Shown piece by piece: positions 11,594 to 22,304 of a stretch of 64,000 nt of DNA. The first letter of the stretch is position 1; each line of letters starts with the position of its first letter. The DNA lies in the NCBI RefSeq assembly GCF_001659605.2, contig NC_035167.2, positions 4,154,001-4,218,000 of the forward strand, read 5' to 3'. A program made the position numbers and the translations under genes. This stretch comes from Manihot esculenta (Eukaryota > Streptophyta > Magnoliopsida > Malpighiales > Euphorbiaceae). Under the pieces are notes generated by a model. It saw nothing but the letters and a program-made list of their open reading frames with translations. It searched no databases and was not told the DNA's origin.

Positions 11594-12341
11594 TTACTCA
11601 AGTGCCTTAGTGAAGATATATGTGAGTTGGTGTTGTGAAGTGATTGGCTTTGGGATAACAGTTGATGACTGAATATATTGTCTGCTAAAATGACAATCGA
11701 TTTTGATGTTCTTTGTTCGTTCATGGAAAACAGAATTCGCTGCAATGTGAATGGCAGCTTGATTTTCATATAATAAAGGAACCGACGTGATGTGCAATAC
11801 CTGGAAATCCTGCAATATAATAGTTGCTTCAACCAAATGATCTTACTAGTTGTAGTTGCCATTGCTATATATTCTGCCTCTGTCATAAATGAGAGACAAC
11901 CGTTTGTTTCTTTGACTGCCAGGAAATAGGTGAAGAACCTAGGAAAATCACATATCTGGTGATTGATCTTCGCGTCATAGGAAAACCAGCCCAATCTGCA
12001 TCATAGTATGCTTGAAATGACAATGTGCTATCAGAAGGAAGTAAAATACCTTGGCCAGGTGACCCCTTGAGATAGTGAAGTCCTTTATGAGCTGCATTAA
12101 GGTGAGTCTGACGTGGCTCATGCATGAACTAGTTGAGAGTATGCATTGCAAAACTAATGTTTGGTTTGGTGCAAGTCGGGTATAATAATTGTCCAACCAA
12201 GCATCGATACTCCCCTAAGTCACTGGAAAGTCTGTGTTGCTGCTCCACTGGTGATGAAGCTTGCTTGCATCTAGTCAGACCACACTCTATTAAAATGTCA
12301 ATAACATATTTATGCTGAATTAAGAAAATTTCCACTGGCGA
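11594..12341 (-). pseudogene. Copia RNase H, broken
   Basis: Frames on the minus strand show the typical series LVGQLLYPTCTKPNISFA, HLNAAHKGLHYLKG, DADWAGFPMTRRS, SWQSKKQTVV, EAEYIAMATT, ENQAAIHIAAN and KNIKIDCHF. These correspond to conserved copia RNase H blocks, including the D and E residues. At least three frame changes occur, so no functional protein is possible. Confidence 0.8.
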
Positions 12342-13135
12342 TCATGCTACCTCAATCCCAAGGAAGTACTTAAGTTTGTCAAGACCTTTGATATGAAATT
12401 TTGTATCCAAATAACGCTTTAACTTGAATATGCGATATGAGTCTATGCTTGTTACAATAATATCGTCGTCGTAAATGAGAACAACAACAAAAAATCCTAC
12501 AACAGTAAAGGTGAACAGGGAATGATCGACCAAGGATTGAGTGAACCCAACATCAAGAAGAGAGGTAGTGAATTTCTAGTACCAATTCTTGGAAGCCTGA
12601 AGAAGGCCATGGAGTGCTTTTCATAATCTACAAACACATTGCTCCCCTTGCTTAACAAACCCTTGTGGAATCTTCATATACACTTCTTCCTTCAAGTCAC
12701 CATGTAAAAAGGCGTTAGTGACATCTAACTGATATAGCTCCCATTGTTTGACAGAAGCAATAGCCAATAAGCAATGAACAGTAACCAATTTGGCGACGGG
12801 AGCAAACATCTCATGAAAGTCAATCCCTTCAATCTAAGTGTACCCTTTCGCTACTACACATGTCTTGTAGCGCTCAATGTTGACATGAGCACCATCAGGT
12901 CAGTACTTTACTTTGTAAACGCAATTAGAATCTATGGCACGTTTTTCCGGAGGCAAAAGTTCCAAGGTCCACGTTTGATTAGCTTTCAGAGCAGAAATTT
13001 CCTTTGCCATGGCATCCCTCCAGTGTGCATGCTTGACTACTTGAGAAAAAAAATCTCGGCTCGTCGATGGACGAAATGGCCACTAAGAAATCAGTGTGAG
13101 TAGGAAAAAATTTAGAATAGGAGATAAAGTGCGAT
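12342..13135 (-). pseudogene. Copia reverse transcriptase, broken
   Basis: The minus strand reads HWRDAMAKEISAL (near 13010), KRAIDSNCVYKVKY, FHEMFAPVAKLVTV, YQLDVTNAFLHGDLKEEVY and QGFVKQG. The catalytic box is changed from the usual YVDD to YDDD (LIYDDDIIV near 12470), followed by DTKFHIKGLDKLKYFLGIEVA. Internal stops include one in KVKY*PDG and one in GYT*IEG. Confidence 0.82.
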
Positions 13136-13399
13136 AAAGGATATATCCTTGAGTTGGCTGAGAAAAGAGTGGAGATGGTGCAGTATCTACAGGAGCCAAT
13201 GAAGGGGGCAACACATATTGATAACTAGATAAGGAGCGCGTCATTTGCTGTTGTCTCTTATCAGGTAGAACTAGTGGTTATGCCTATCCTGAGGCAGGAA
13301 AACCTTTTCACGATCAACAAGGTCATCAACCGGTGGTGCTTACTCAGCAATGAGAGGTAGTTCTGCATAATCGTCATTAAAGACAATGTGCAAAGGGCT

Positions 13400-13911
13400 C
13401 TCTATGGTGGTACTAGTTGAAGGAGGAGTGGAACTAAATGTCTGTGATGTGTTTTGGAAGGGATAGACGTCTTCCAAGAACTAAACATCCCGAGATACAT
13501 AAATCTATTTACTATTAAATCATATATCTTATAACCTTTTTGCCCATGCGGATATCCAACAAACACCCCAGGCTTGGCACGAGGGGCAAATTTGTCGTGA
13601 AGTTTACTATACACATGTCCATAGCAAAGGTACCCAAAAGTCCATATATGATCATAAGTGGACAATTTGCCAAGCAAAATCTTATGAGAAGTTTTGTTTA
13701 CAAAATCAAAAGAGGCATCCGATTGATCAAATATGCACTTGTAAGAATGCACTCACTGAAAGGAAAGCAGAAGATTTGCCTGAAACCGCAGTGCCCAAGC
13801 CATTTCTAGTATGTGTTTACGCTCCACGACTCTATTTTGTTGGGACATGTCTGTGCAGCTAGTTTGATGCTCCATACCGTAATTAGAGTAATATTACAGT
13901 AAATTACAATG
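13400..13911 (-). pseudogene. Copia integrase, C-terminal part
   Basis: The minus strand shows SQQNRVVERKH (near 13835, holding the third catalytic acid), EMAWALRFQANL and then FGYLCYGHVY...FAPRAKPGVFVGYPHGQKGYKIYDL, the usual copia post-core region. It ends abruptly at the Tat-1 target site. The other half of the domain is at 36498. 13136-13399 holds the poorly conserved linker towards RT. Confidence 0.8.
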
Positions 13912-13916
13912 CGTGA

Positions 13917-14423
13917 TGATGATTTGAGATCCAATAGAATAGGGTTTTACAAGGGTTTTGGTATTGAAGAATAAAGCTTGGTCTGTCTCTCTAGAGGGGT
14001 ATCCCTTTTATCCTTTCTTTCTGCTTGCTGGTGACGTATAACGGCTCTCTCCTGATTGGGCCACGCGTCTCTGCCATACAGATATGGGCGTACGAGGATA
14101 TCAGGCGCCTGCTCCATGCGTAACGGCCTCTGATTCTCCCCCGTGCGTACGCTCGAGCGGATCTGCCAGGCTGTATGACGAGTCTCGTTCTGGATTCTGG
14201 GCTGGGCCGAGAGCTGGGTTGGACGCTGAACCCAGGGGAAGAAGGAATCCATGGGAAGGTTATACGGGCTGGGCCGATCTCGATGAGGAAGAATCTGGTG
14301 GAGTCCGGCCTCAGGGGTGTGATGATCTGGGCTTGTTTTGAGAGGGCATGCGGGCCTTCCATTCATGGGCCGTGTCCGTAATCTAGGCCCAGGATTGGGG
14401 GTAGGGAAATCCAGCGGTCATCA
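13917..14423 (-). repeat. Tat-1 3' LTR
   Basis: 507 bp, TGATGATTTGAG...GCGGTCATCA. It is paired with 35986-36492. Ends are confirmed by the TSD and by the adjacent PPT. Confidence 0.93.
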
Positions 14424-14438
14424 ATTGCCCCTTCACCT
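14424..14438 (-). other. Tat-1 polypurine tract
   Basis: The minus strand GGTGAAGGGGCAATT directly abuts the 3' LTR. With the downstream GAGGGGGTGAAT it forms an imperfect inverted repeat, so a hairpin next to the PPT is possible. Confidence 0.75.
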
Positions 14439-14993
14439 TCTGGGCAGTTATTGCTCTGACTGCCGAGGGGGTGAATATCGAGGACCATTATGACCGCGCC
14501 TGTTCGCGTACAGATGCCTTCATAACTCCCTTTCATCTTTTTGTCATTCCTCATTTCTTGAATCCTATCTGCCTCTTTCCCTTTCTGGCCTCTCCTTATC
14601 TCTCAGATACTCTGCCCTTCTTTACTTTCCTGTCATTATCGCCTGGACATGCTTCTTTTTTCCTTTTCCATGAATATCTTTTAAAGATCCTGACATCGTG
14701 GGCTTAGAGTCTAGAGTTACTTTGCGCTAAGACTTCAGATTTTGAGTATATATCGGTGTTGACTCCTCTCCACTTCTAGGCCCTTTGTCGGAGAAAAGGA
14801 GTCTTTCCTTCCAGCCCTCTGTCTGTTTCCTTCTTCCAGCGAGATTCTCCTGTTTTTTCTGCAAAGGACCTATTTGACGCCTTCTTCAAACGGATTGAGG
14901 TGAGCCTGGGGCTTCATTGCTTTGTTGCCCCAGGGATTTGCTTTAATCTTGCTTTCATTATCTTGACAAAAGATTATCCTGACTTGTCTCTGT
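14439..14993. other. Pyrimidine-rich leader-like stretch in Tat-1
   Basis: The plus strand is rich in CT runs (TTTTCCTTTTCC type) and ends with a GTGAGCC...TTTTTGCAG pair (about 14900-15009) that could be an intron in front of the next frame. It resembles a 5' leader of an antisense transcript. No protein is recognised. Confidence 0.4.
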
Positions 14994-15485
14994 TTGGAAC
15001 TTTTTGCAGTACCTGAGATAAAGATGGGTCAGTCCAAACCTCTTGAAAATCTGATATTACCTCGACGGAGTCTGAGGGTTGCGTCTGAGGTCCTCCTAGT
15101 AGGGCGGTTGATGGGTGGAGTCATTTGGCAGGTCGTCGAAACTGTTTTACCCAGATCGTCTGGCTGGCCTCCTCCTTTGGTTGTTGTTCGAGCTCCAAAG
15201 AGGCTATGGGATGTTGGGAGGTCTGTTTTGACTTTACCTTCCTTCGAGAAGGAAATTTCCCCGATGTCCATGTTGTCTGCTTTTGATATAAATGGAGGTG
15301 GCGAGAATGATCAATTTATTGTCCCCTTTGGTGTGGAGTACCTGTATTATGAGAGGCTGAGATCTGCTGCACTCAGTCAAGCTTCCGTCGATGCCTTCGA
15401 ATATATGCTCTGTGATCTTCTTGAAGCCGTAATTCGAAGACTTATGTTTTTCATGCGTGACATACGAACAGCATATAATATCTGA
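14994..15485 (+). CDS. Unidentified ORF in Tat-1, antisense to gag-pol
   Basis: 163 codons on the plus strand. A likely real start is the Met of MGQSKPLENLILPRRS, just after a TTTTTGCAG acceptor-like site. I recognise no domain. Two following short frames (15457-15663, ending FRIREFLCIED; 15670-15897) may be broken continuations. It lies in a segment bounded by two copies of an LTR-end/PPT-like block, so it may be material gained from a related element. It could also be non-coding. Confidence 0.3.
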   Translation: MELFAVPEIKMGQSKPLENLILPRRSLRVASEVLLVGRLMGGVIWQVVETVLPRSSGWPPPLVVVRAPKRLWDVGRSVLTLPSFEKEISPMSMLSAFDINGGGENDQFIVPFGVEYLYYERLRSAALSQASVDAFEYMLCDLLEAVIRRLMFFMRDIRTAYNI

Positions 15486-15949
15486 GCTTGTTCGTATGTA
15501 CCGTGCATCACATTTGGGCAACCGAATGTTTACCTATAGGGGAACAATGAGAAATGCTTATGGGAATCAACTTATTCAGTTCCCCTATAATAACGAAGCA
15601 GGGCTCAGCCGACCTACAGAGCTCGTTTTCCGTATCCGAGAGTTCCTCTGTATCGAAGACTAGGATAGTGTGGTAGGTGATAGTGATGTAAACGTAGACG
15701 ATGTATCTGGTCATGTAAATCCTCTAAGGATAGCTTTTTGTTCTGTAATGTGGGTATTTATAACGTGCTGTAATGAAACTTTCGTTTTTTCATTCATATC
15801 CGAACTGTTCTTTATTATGAATGAGATGTTGAGACTGTTTTCTTCGTGGTTTTCTCTGAGAAGTCTACGATATTGTTTTTTCCTTCTTGCTTTTTAATTG
15901 ATCCGACCTGGAATCCATTTGGCCAGTCTGAGTTTTCAGTTTACTCTTT

Positions 15950-16235
15950 CTGAGCTGTACCGACCGACCTGTGAGCTCGCTTTCGGTTTACTTTATCCAA
16001 GCGAGACTAATCCGACCTGCGAGCTCTGCTTTTAATCAAAGGGTTGAGCTTCTGATCCATAACTTTCAATTTTCTTTTTTCGAGCTGGACTATCCGACCT
16101 GTGAGCTCTGTCTGTGTTCAATGATCTGAGCTCTAAGTTCCCTTAGCTTTCAATTTTACTTTTTCCGAGCTGGACTAACCGACCTGTGAGCTTTGCTTTT
16201 AATCAATGGGTTGAGCTTCTGACCTATAACTTTGT
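15950..16235. repeat. Degenerate tandem repeat with CCGACCTGTGAGCT core
   Basis: Four imperfect repeats, each built from TCCGACCTGTGAGCTCTG, a TTTTAATCAAxGGGTTGAGC part and a CAATTTTCTTTTT part. Similar GAGCTCGG-rich text recurs at 19990-20470 and in Tat-2, so this is Tat 3'-region DNA. Confidence 0.6.
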
Positions 16236-16489
16236 AGGATTCCGAGGCGTCTTTATCGCTTTGTTCTGGGCTCCTGGCCTTTGCTTAATGATGATCCTTC
16301 TTAGGTGATAGGCTGGTCTGACCTTTATCATGCTTCCCCCTGTTTGTCTCCTTGGGTCTTTCTATGACTTACTCTTTTTTCTTAGTTTTTACTGCCTGAG
16401 CGGTGATGATGTGCATTTTGCGTGTCAGGTCGTCCTGAGGGAGAGATTCGACTGGAGCTCGGTTTTAAGGTTTTGACAACTTGAGTTTG

Positions 16490-16640
16490 TTTTATGCGGA
16501 TAGCGTGTGGGCCTTCGGCTGATGGGCTATTGTCGTGGGCCTAGCCCTTTGTAGGGGTGGAAAAGCCCAGCGGTCATCTCCTTGCCCCTTTACCTTCTCG
16601 CCGGTTATTATCTAACCGTTGAGAGGGTAAACTTCGAGAG
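16490..16640. repeat. Internal copy of Tat LTR end plus PPT block
   Basis: The stretch GTGTGGGCCTTCGGCTGATG...AGCCCAGCGGTCATCT, followed by CCTTGCCCCTTTACCTTC and GAGAGGGTAAAC, parallels the real LTR end and PPT region at 14335-14480 (GCGGGCCTTCCATTCATGG...CCAGCGGTCATCA, TTGCCCCTTCACCTTC, GAGGGGGTGAAT). It is a diverged second boundary, about 2.15 kb inside the element. Confidence 0.7.
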
Positions 16641-16825
16641 CAATTAATGATCGCGCCGCTCCAAGACAAAACCGCTCAGAACAACGTTTCATCTCATTAT
16701 TGCCTTTCACTTCGAATTCTCCCTGTCTTCTGAAGAAACTCGCTTTCTTCTGCTCTCTGTTTTCCTGCAACTTCTTCTATTTTTTCCATCCTATTGTGTT
16801 TTCAGGTACGCTTCTTTGCTCTTCC

Positions 16826-19800
16826 ATGGAGGGTCCAAAGCTCCCGGATGTCGCTAATCTTAGGTCGCATATCACTTCTTCTACCATAAATAAACATATT
16901 TCTCGGAGGTATCTAGATACTCCGCTTTATCTTATTCGAGCTCCTTTTCAAAATGAAAGGATAGTTCTTCCAAACCCTCCCCCCCTGGTTTGATGGATCC
17001 CCAAAGGGGGCGTTGTATAGTCTTTTTTCTCAAACAGAGGGATTTCAGTCTACCTTTTCCTTTTACTCCTTTTTTTGTCGAGGTTTTCCGATACTTCGGA
17101 GTAACCCCCCGGATGTCATCGCCAAATTCTATTTTGTTCATGAGTTGTTTCGAATCCATCTGCCGAAGCTGGGGTTTCACACCCACGGCCTGTCTGTTCG
17201 TCACTTTCTTCCGTCTCGTTAGGGCGGTTCAAAATTTCTATTATTTTTCCCCCCGTAGTGGGTTGTCTCTTTTCACGGGCTACAAGGATTCCATAAAGGG
17301 ATGGGTTGAGAATTTCCTTGTGGCGGAACTGAAATTAGAATCCGCCTTATCATGGGAAGTGGATCTAAGTTGGGAGGATGTTCCTCCGGGCTGCAATGAC
17401 CTGCCCCGATTGAGCCTTATTGAGCAGGTGGGATTGCTTCGACTGACTTCTGTTGAAAAGAAGTATGACGTCGAGAAGTGTATGTTCGTGTCTAATCTTA
17501 GGGATATCCGGGACACGGGTATAGTGCCTCGTCCAGTGACTCTGTTTCTTCGTTGTAAATGATATTATAAAATGCGCTAATCCTTTATAGTTTCGTGTTT
17601 TTGCAGCTTCTGTCGTTGAAATGGAAGAGATCAGGCATCCGAAGAATTTAGTCCTGTCTCGGGATAATATGCATGCAATTTTTGATGCCCTTCGGGCTGG
17701 GCGTTCTGTGCCTGAGGTCGCTACAGAGGTGGCTCAAGTTGCTTCTTCCAAGAAAGTTAGCCGACCTCCTATCAAGGCTTCCTCTCGAGATCCTAAGTTG
17801 AGCTCTCGAGGCCCTAAGTCATCTCGGCCCTCTAGTCGTGGCAAGTCAGCCTTGACTATTAAGCCTATTGAAGAGTCTAAGTCTGCTCAAGGTTCTTCAG
17901 AGGGTGTGAGGGAAGTTTCTCTAGCCATTGTGGAGCAGACCGGGGTCGTTGAACAGGCACAGTTGGGTCTTGCTCGTTCTTCTGAAGAGGTGTCAGGGGG
18001 AAAATTTAAGTCCCCCATTACCGAGGATGAGGAGGCCCCTGGGAAGGGAAAAGAGATCGTCCTTGTGGAGGATGACGTTTTGGAGGCGCCTGCCAAAGAT
18101 GCCCCTGCCCCTGTGGGGGTCAGGTCTGAGTCTGGAGACTCCGTAGGGAAAACTGGGGACAAGCGTCCAGCGCCTCATGGAACACCTGCCCCTCCTCCTG
18201 CCCAGAAGAAGCCCAGGGTTTCCAAAGGATCTTCTCCTGCCCTTCCTCCTATTGGGAAGGGAAAAAATGTTCCTGTTGTACCTCTATTGTCTTCTACTGA
18301 CGACACTCTGAACGTAGCAGACATCACTTCTCAATCTCCGGCCAATGCCGTCGCCGAATTTCTTAGAGAACGGATGTTCGGCGGAGCTACAGAGGCCTCG
18401 GATCCACGCCTGCTTGCCCTTACTGGTTTTTTAGCCAGTTCTACCAAGGAGCAAGCGTCCTTCCGATCCCGATCTCGTGAAGAGCTCGGGAATACAATCA
18501 GGGAGATGCTTTTGATGGTAAATTATTTTTCTCTCTCTTTCGGTCTTCTTTATTTCTTTCTTTTGATGGTTGTCCTCTCTTACTAGGTGACGGGTCTTTT
18601 TATGGAGGTGGACGCTCGCGACCACTCCCTCCGGGAGTCCGTGGATCGCCGGATTGAAGAGGCGCGCCTGGAGGAGAATATATCTGCCACCAATGACGCC
18701 AGAGGCAATCTTACAGCTGCCCGGGAACATTCCTAGTCCCTCCAGGCGGAGTTGCACTCTGCGTTGGAGGCCCTTAAAAGAGCTGAAGGCAGAGCGGCTG
18801 AGGCAGTAGAGCACACCAAATCCCTGGAAGCAGAGTTGTCTCGTACTCGCAGGGTTCTCCAGAAGTCTGATGAGAGGACAGCTGAGGTGGAAGATCGTTG
18901 TGTAGAAGTTCTAAAGCAGCTGTCCTCTATGACAGCGGCTCTTCAGGAAAGAGATGAGGCTGTAAGTCAGAGGGATGAAGTCCAGTGCCAATATGAAGCC
19001 TTAAAGGCTGATTCTGAAGGACTTCAAGTTCGCCTGAATGAGTTGAATGCTCAGAAGGAGAGGGCCCTAGCTCGGGTGGAAGTCCTTGAGCAGGAGCTGA
19101 GCACGAGCTCTGAACGTATCAGAGTTCTGGCTTCATCGGCGGAAGAGTCTCAACTTCGCCATCAACAGCTTAACCATGAAGTCAGGACTTTGGAACGTAA
19201 ATGTTCAGCCCTGCTTAAGGTGGTGAAACATGCTGAAGGCAAGGTCCTGCTAGAACGCGAGAGGTGTCTAGCGGAATATCAGAAGTCGGAGGAGCTGAAA
19301 AGAAAGATTGAGCAGGCCTGTGAAGCTCACCTTCAGGACTACAAGGATTCTCCTGAGTTGAAGGCATTTATAGCTGAGGCCTGTGAATCACATCTTGATG
19401 AATATAAAGCCTCGGCAGACATGAAATCTGTTGTTCTTCAGAAAGCCTTCCGCATGTATGTAACTGGTTACAATCGCGGTATAAGAGAGGCTAGACACGC
19501 TCCTGATACTCCTCTGGCAAAGCTTCGTATGGCCGAAGTGGACTCTGATGGTGAGCCGGTGTTGTATGGAGAAGATGATTTCCCTATGCCTAAAGGAGAC
19601 TGTCGCGTTGGAGGTCCGTCGACTGTATCTTCTGAAGAAGAATCCAAGTCGGATGGGGAGGACCTGGGAGCCCTGGAGTCTGAAGGAGGCGACCCCGAAT
19701 CTGAAGGGGAGGACCTCAATCCAGGGTCGGAGATTGCCCCTGTTGTTGATACTAAGACATCTGATCCAAAGGATGCCGGGCTTCCTCTAGATATAGTTGT

Positions 19801-19885
19801 AAATAAACATAATGTAGGCGAGGATGTTCTTACAAATGTAAGTCCTTTAAGGACTATCTTTCCTTCAACCCCGTCCGATAAGTAG
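16826..19885 (+). pseudogene. Antisense Tat gene, Transposase_28-like with coiled-coil tail
   Basis: Plus-strand gene opposite to gag-pol. Exon 1 starts MEGPKLPDVANLRSH (16826) and, after a one-base shift in a C-run at about 16977-16985, continues as DFSLPFPFTPFFVEVFRYFGVTP...SWGFTPTACLF, then GYKDSIKGWVENFLV. This is the hallmark of the 'putative gypsy type transposon' (Transposase_28, PF04195) family. A 52-bp intron (17555-17606, GTAAAT...TTTGCAG) and a 69-bp intron (18518-18586) splice in frame. Exon 2 is Ser/Pro/Lys-rich with PPAQKKPRVSK, possibly nuclear-targeting. Exon 3 is a long Glu/Lys/Leu heptad-like coiled coil with an acidic end, closing at 19885. A TAG at 18734-18736 (AREHS*SLQAEL) and the C-run shift make this copy defective as read. 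The biochemical role of the family is unknown to me. Confidence 0.75.
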
Positions 19886-20629
19886 ATTGTAACAGCCCTG
19901 TATTCTTAATGAAATTTTAATTTCTTTTTACTTGAACTATTTTTCGCTTTATAATTTATCTCTCCTTCTCGTAACTGTAATGCTTGCATTGTATATTTTT
20001 ATTCATAAGCTTTTTCTGAACTAGATTAGCCTTTAGTCATGAGCTCGATTCTTAGCTGACTGTGAACTTATAAGTCAGATCGCATACCTTCTAATGGTGA
20101 TTGGCAGGGCTGCCTTTTTGCTTTTAGTTTTGTCTTGTCAGGAAATGAAGCTGAGGTCCTTTCTTCCCAAATTGCCCCCTTGACCTCCTCAACCTTTCAT
20201 TACATGAGTGTTGAGGGGGTAAATAATTTTTTCCTGCTTCCTTGGTTATGAGCTCGGATATCTATTTGGATTTTTTTTTTTTTATCCGAGCTGAGAGCTC
20301 GGCTCTTTACTCTTCACTTGGGCTTTTACGCCTATGGCTTGTGATGCTTCATATATCCCTGGGTATCTTCCAGGCTATTTGCTGTCTAGACCTCTTTGTA
20401 GGCTGAGCTTAGCGTCAGCGATCACATTTTAAGTTCAGTATCTTTTGGCCATAGTGCTCCGAGCTCCTTCGGGAGATCGGAGTTTGGCCTGCCTTTGATG
20501 CCTTTGGATGCATCTTTTTGTGAGGTCGAAACTGTATTTTTATGCATTGTCCCTGCATATGATATGGGGAATTTTTGCTTAAAGATGGTCTTAAGGCCTT
20601 CTCCAGCTGTTTTTTACTTTGTTTTCCCG
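19886..20629. other. Tat-1 spacer after the antisense gene, with a third PPT-like block
   Basis: It holds AATGAAATTTTAA-type polyadenylation context just after the stop, GAGCTCGG-rich text also found in Tat-2 (for example GGCTTTTACGCCTAT at about 20323 and 51486), and ATTGCCCCCTTGACCTCC...GTTGAGGGGGTAAAT at 20169-20223, resembling the PPT block. No gene is seen. Confidence 0.6.
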
Positions 20630-21175
20630 GGAGTTCTTAGAGGATCCCGATCTTCTTTGTGTTTTCGGGACGACCTTGGGGCCTTGCGAGCTGTTTTTGT
20701 TCCAGGAGATCTTACGGGATCCTGGTCATTTTTGTATTTCCGGAATGACCTCGGGGCCTCGCCGGCTGTTTTTGCTCCAGGAGATCTTACGGGATCCTGG
20801 TCATTTTTGTATTTCCGGGATGACCTCGGGGCCTCACCGGCTGTTTTTGTTCCTGGAGATCTTACGGGATCCTGGTCATTTTTGTTCCGGGGTGACCTCG
20901 GGGCCCCGCCGGCTGTTTGTGCTCCAGGAGATCTTACGGGATCCTGGTCATTTTTGTATTTCCGGGACGACCTCGGGGCCTCGCCGGCTGTTTTTGTTCC
21001 AGGAGATCTTACGGGATCCTGGTCATTTTTGTTCCGGGGTGACCTCGGGGCCCCGCCGGCTGTTTGTGCTCCAGGAGATCTTACGGGATCCTGGTCATTT
21101 TTGTATTTCCGGGACGACCTCGGGGTCTCGCCGGCTATTTTTGTTCCAGGAGATCTTACGGGATCCTGTACACCT
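20630..21175 (+). repeat. Tat-1 minisatellite, 72/75-bp units, about 7 copies
   Basis: GAGATCTTACGGGATCC recurs at 20706, 20781, 20856, 20928, 21003, 21075 and 21150: intervals 75, 75, 72, 75, 72 and 75 bp. All are multiples of three, so a plus-strand frame (20495-21238) stays open with a 24/25-residue repeat. I treat that frame as a by-product, because no family is recognised and hypervariable tandem repeats are common in the 3' non-coding part of Tat/Ogre-type elements. Confidence 0.9.
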
Positions 21176-21288
21176 ACCTTTCTTCTTCATGGAGGAATAT
21201 TATTCATGAAAATAAGGATAATCTCATTGTGTAAATAACTTGTTTCTTCCATATTTATCAGAATACAATGTTTTTCTTTACAACTATA

Positions 21289-22299
21289 TCAAGGGAAATA
21301 CCTCTTGAGGTGTTGAATATTCCAAGCGTGGGGCTCTTGGTTCCCTTGCATATCTTCAATCCGGTATACTCCTGGCCGGACTACTTTTGTTACTTTGAAC
21401 GGACCCTCCCAGGTCGGTGCTAGCTTACCAGCTGCCGCCCTTTTTCCTGTGGCTTCCAGGTTTCTTAAGGCCAGGTCTCCCACTTTCAAGCTTCTTTCTC
21501 TGACCTTTTGGTTGTAGTATCGTGCTGCCCGTTGTTGATAGGTGGCAGTTCGAATTTGAGCTTCTTCCCTGATTTCCTCAAGGGCATCCAGGTTGCTTCT
21601 TAGCTTGTCATCGTTAGTGCTTTCACTAGCAAATTGGACTCGATGAGTAGGAATCTGCAACTCAACTGGGACTACGGCCTCTGTACCATAGGCAAGTGCA
21701 AAGGACGTTTCTTTAGTGGGTGCTCTAGGGGTGGTTCGGAGTGCCCACAGGGTGCTGTTGAGTTCTTCTGCCCAATTTGTCTTTGCCCCATCTAGTCGCT
21801 TTTTTAATCCTTGTAGGATGGCTCTGTTGGTGACCTCTGTTTGGCCGTTAGTTTGAGGATGAGCCACAGAGGAGAATTTATGCCAGATACCCATGTTCGC
21901 GGTGAAAGCTCTGAAGGTGCTGCAATCAAACTGTCTGCCATTATCCGAAATAAGCACCCTGGGTACACCAAATCTGCAGATGATATGTCCCCACACAAAA
22001 TTTATCATCTTTCGAGCTGTAATTGTGGCAATTGCTTCCGCCTCTGGCCATTTTGAGAAGTACTCTACAGCCACCACTACAAATTTCCTCTGCCCCGTAG
22101 TCTTAGGGAAAGGTCCCAGGATGTCAATTCCCCATTGCGAGAAAGGCCATGGACTGGATATGTTGGCTTGAGGAGTGGCTGGAGTTTTGATGGCATTGGC
22201 AAATCTCTGGCATACGTCACACCTTCGGACGAATTCTTCTGCTTCTTTTTTAACAGTGGGCCAATAATACCCTTGCCTGAATACTTTATTAGCTAATGT
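21289..22299 (-). pseudogene. Tat-1 integrase, main part
   Basis: Minus strand, continuing from 31316 across Athila-1. It shows GYYWPTVKKEAEEFVRRCDVCQ (the Cys pair of the HHCC finger), then the catalytic core with GIDILGPFP (Asp), SDNGRQF (Asp) and NGQTEV (Glu), and a C-terminal part with VGDLALRNLEA...WEGPFKV and HAWNIQHLKRYFP before the stop at 21289. The integrase itself looks intact in this segment. It is disrupted only by the insertion and by upstream pol mutations. Confidence 0.9.
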
Positions 22300-22304
22300 C
22301 CCTC

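Noticed and set aside
13947..14381. ORFs in the Tat-1 LTRs (139 and 123 codons, both strands; also near 36016-36450)
   Set aside because: Same reason: GC-richer LTR sequence open by chance, with no family.
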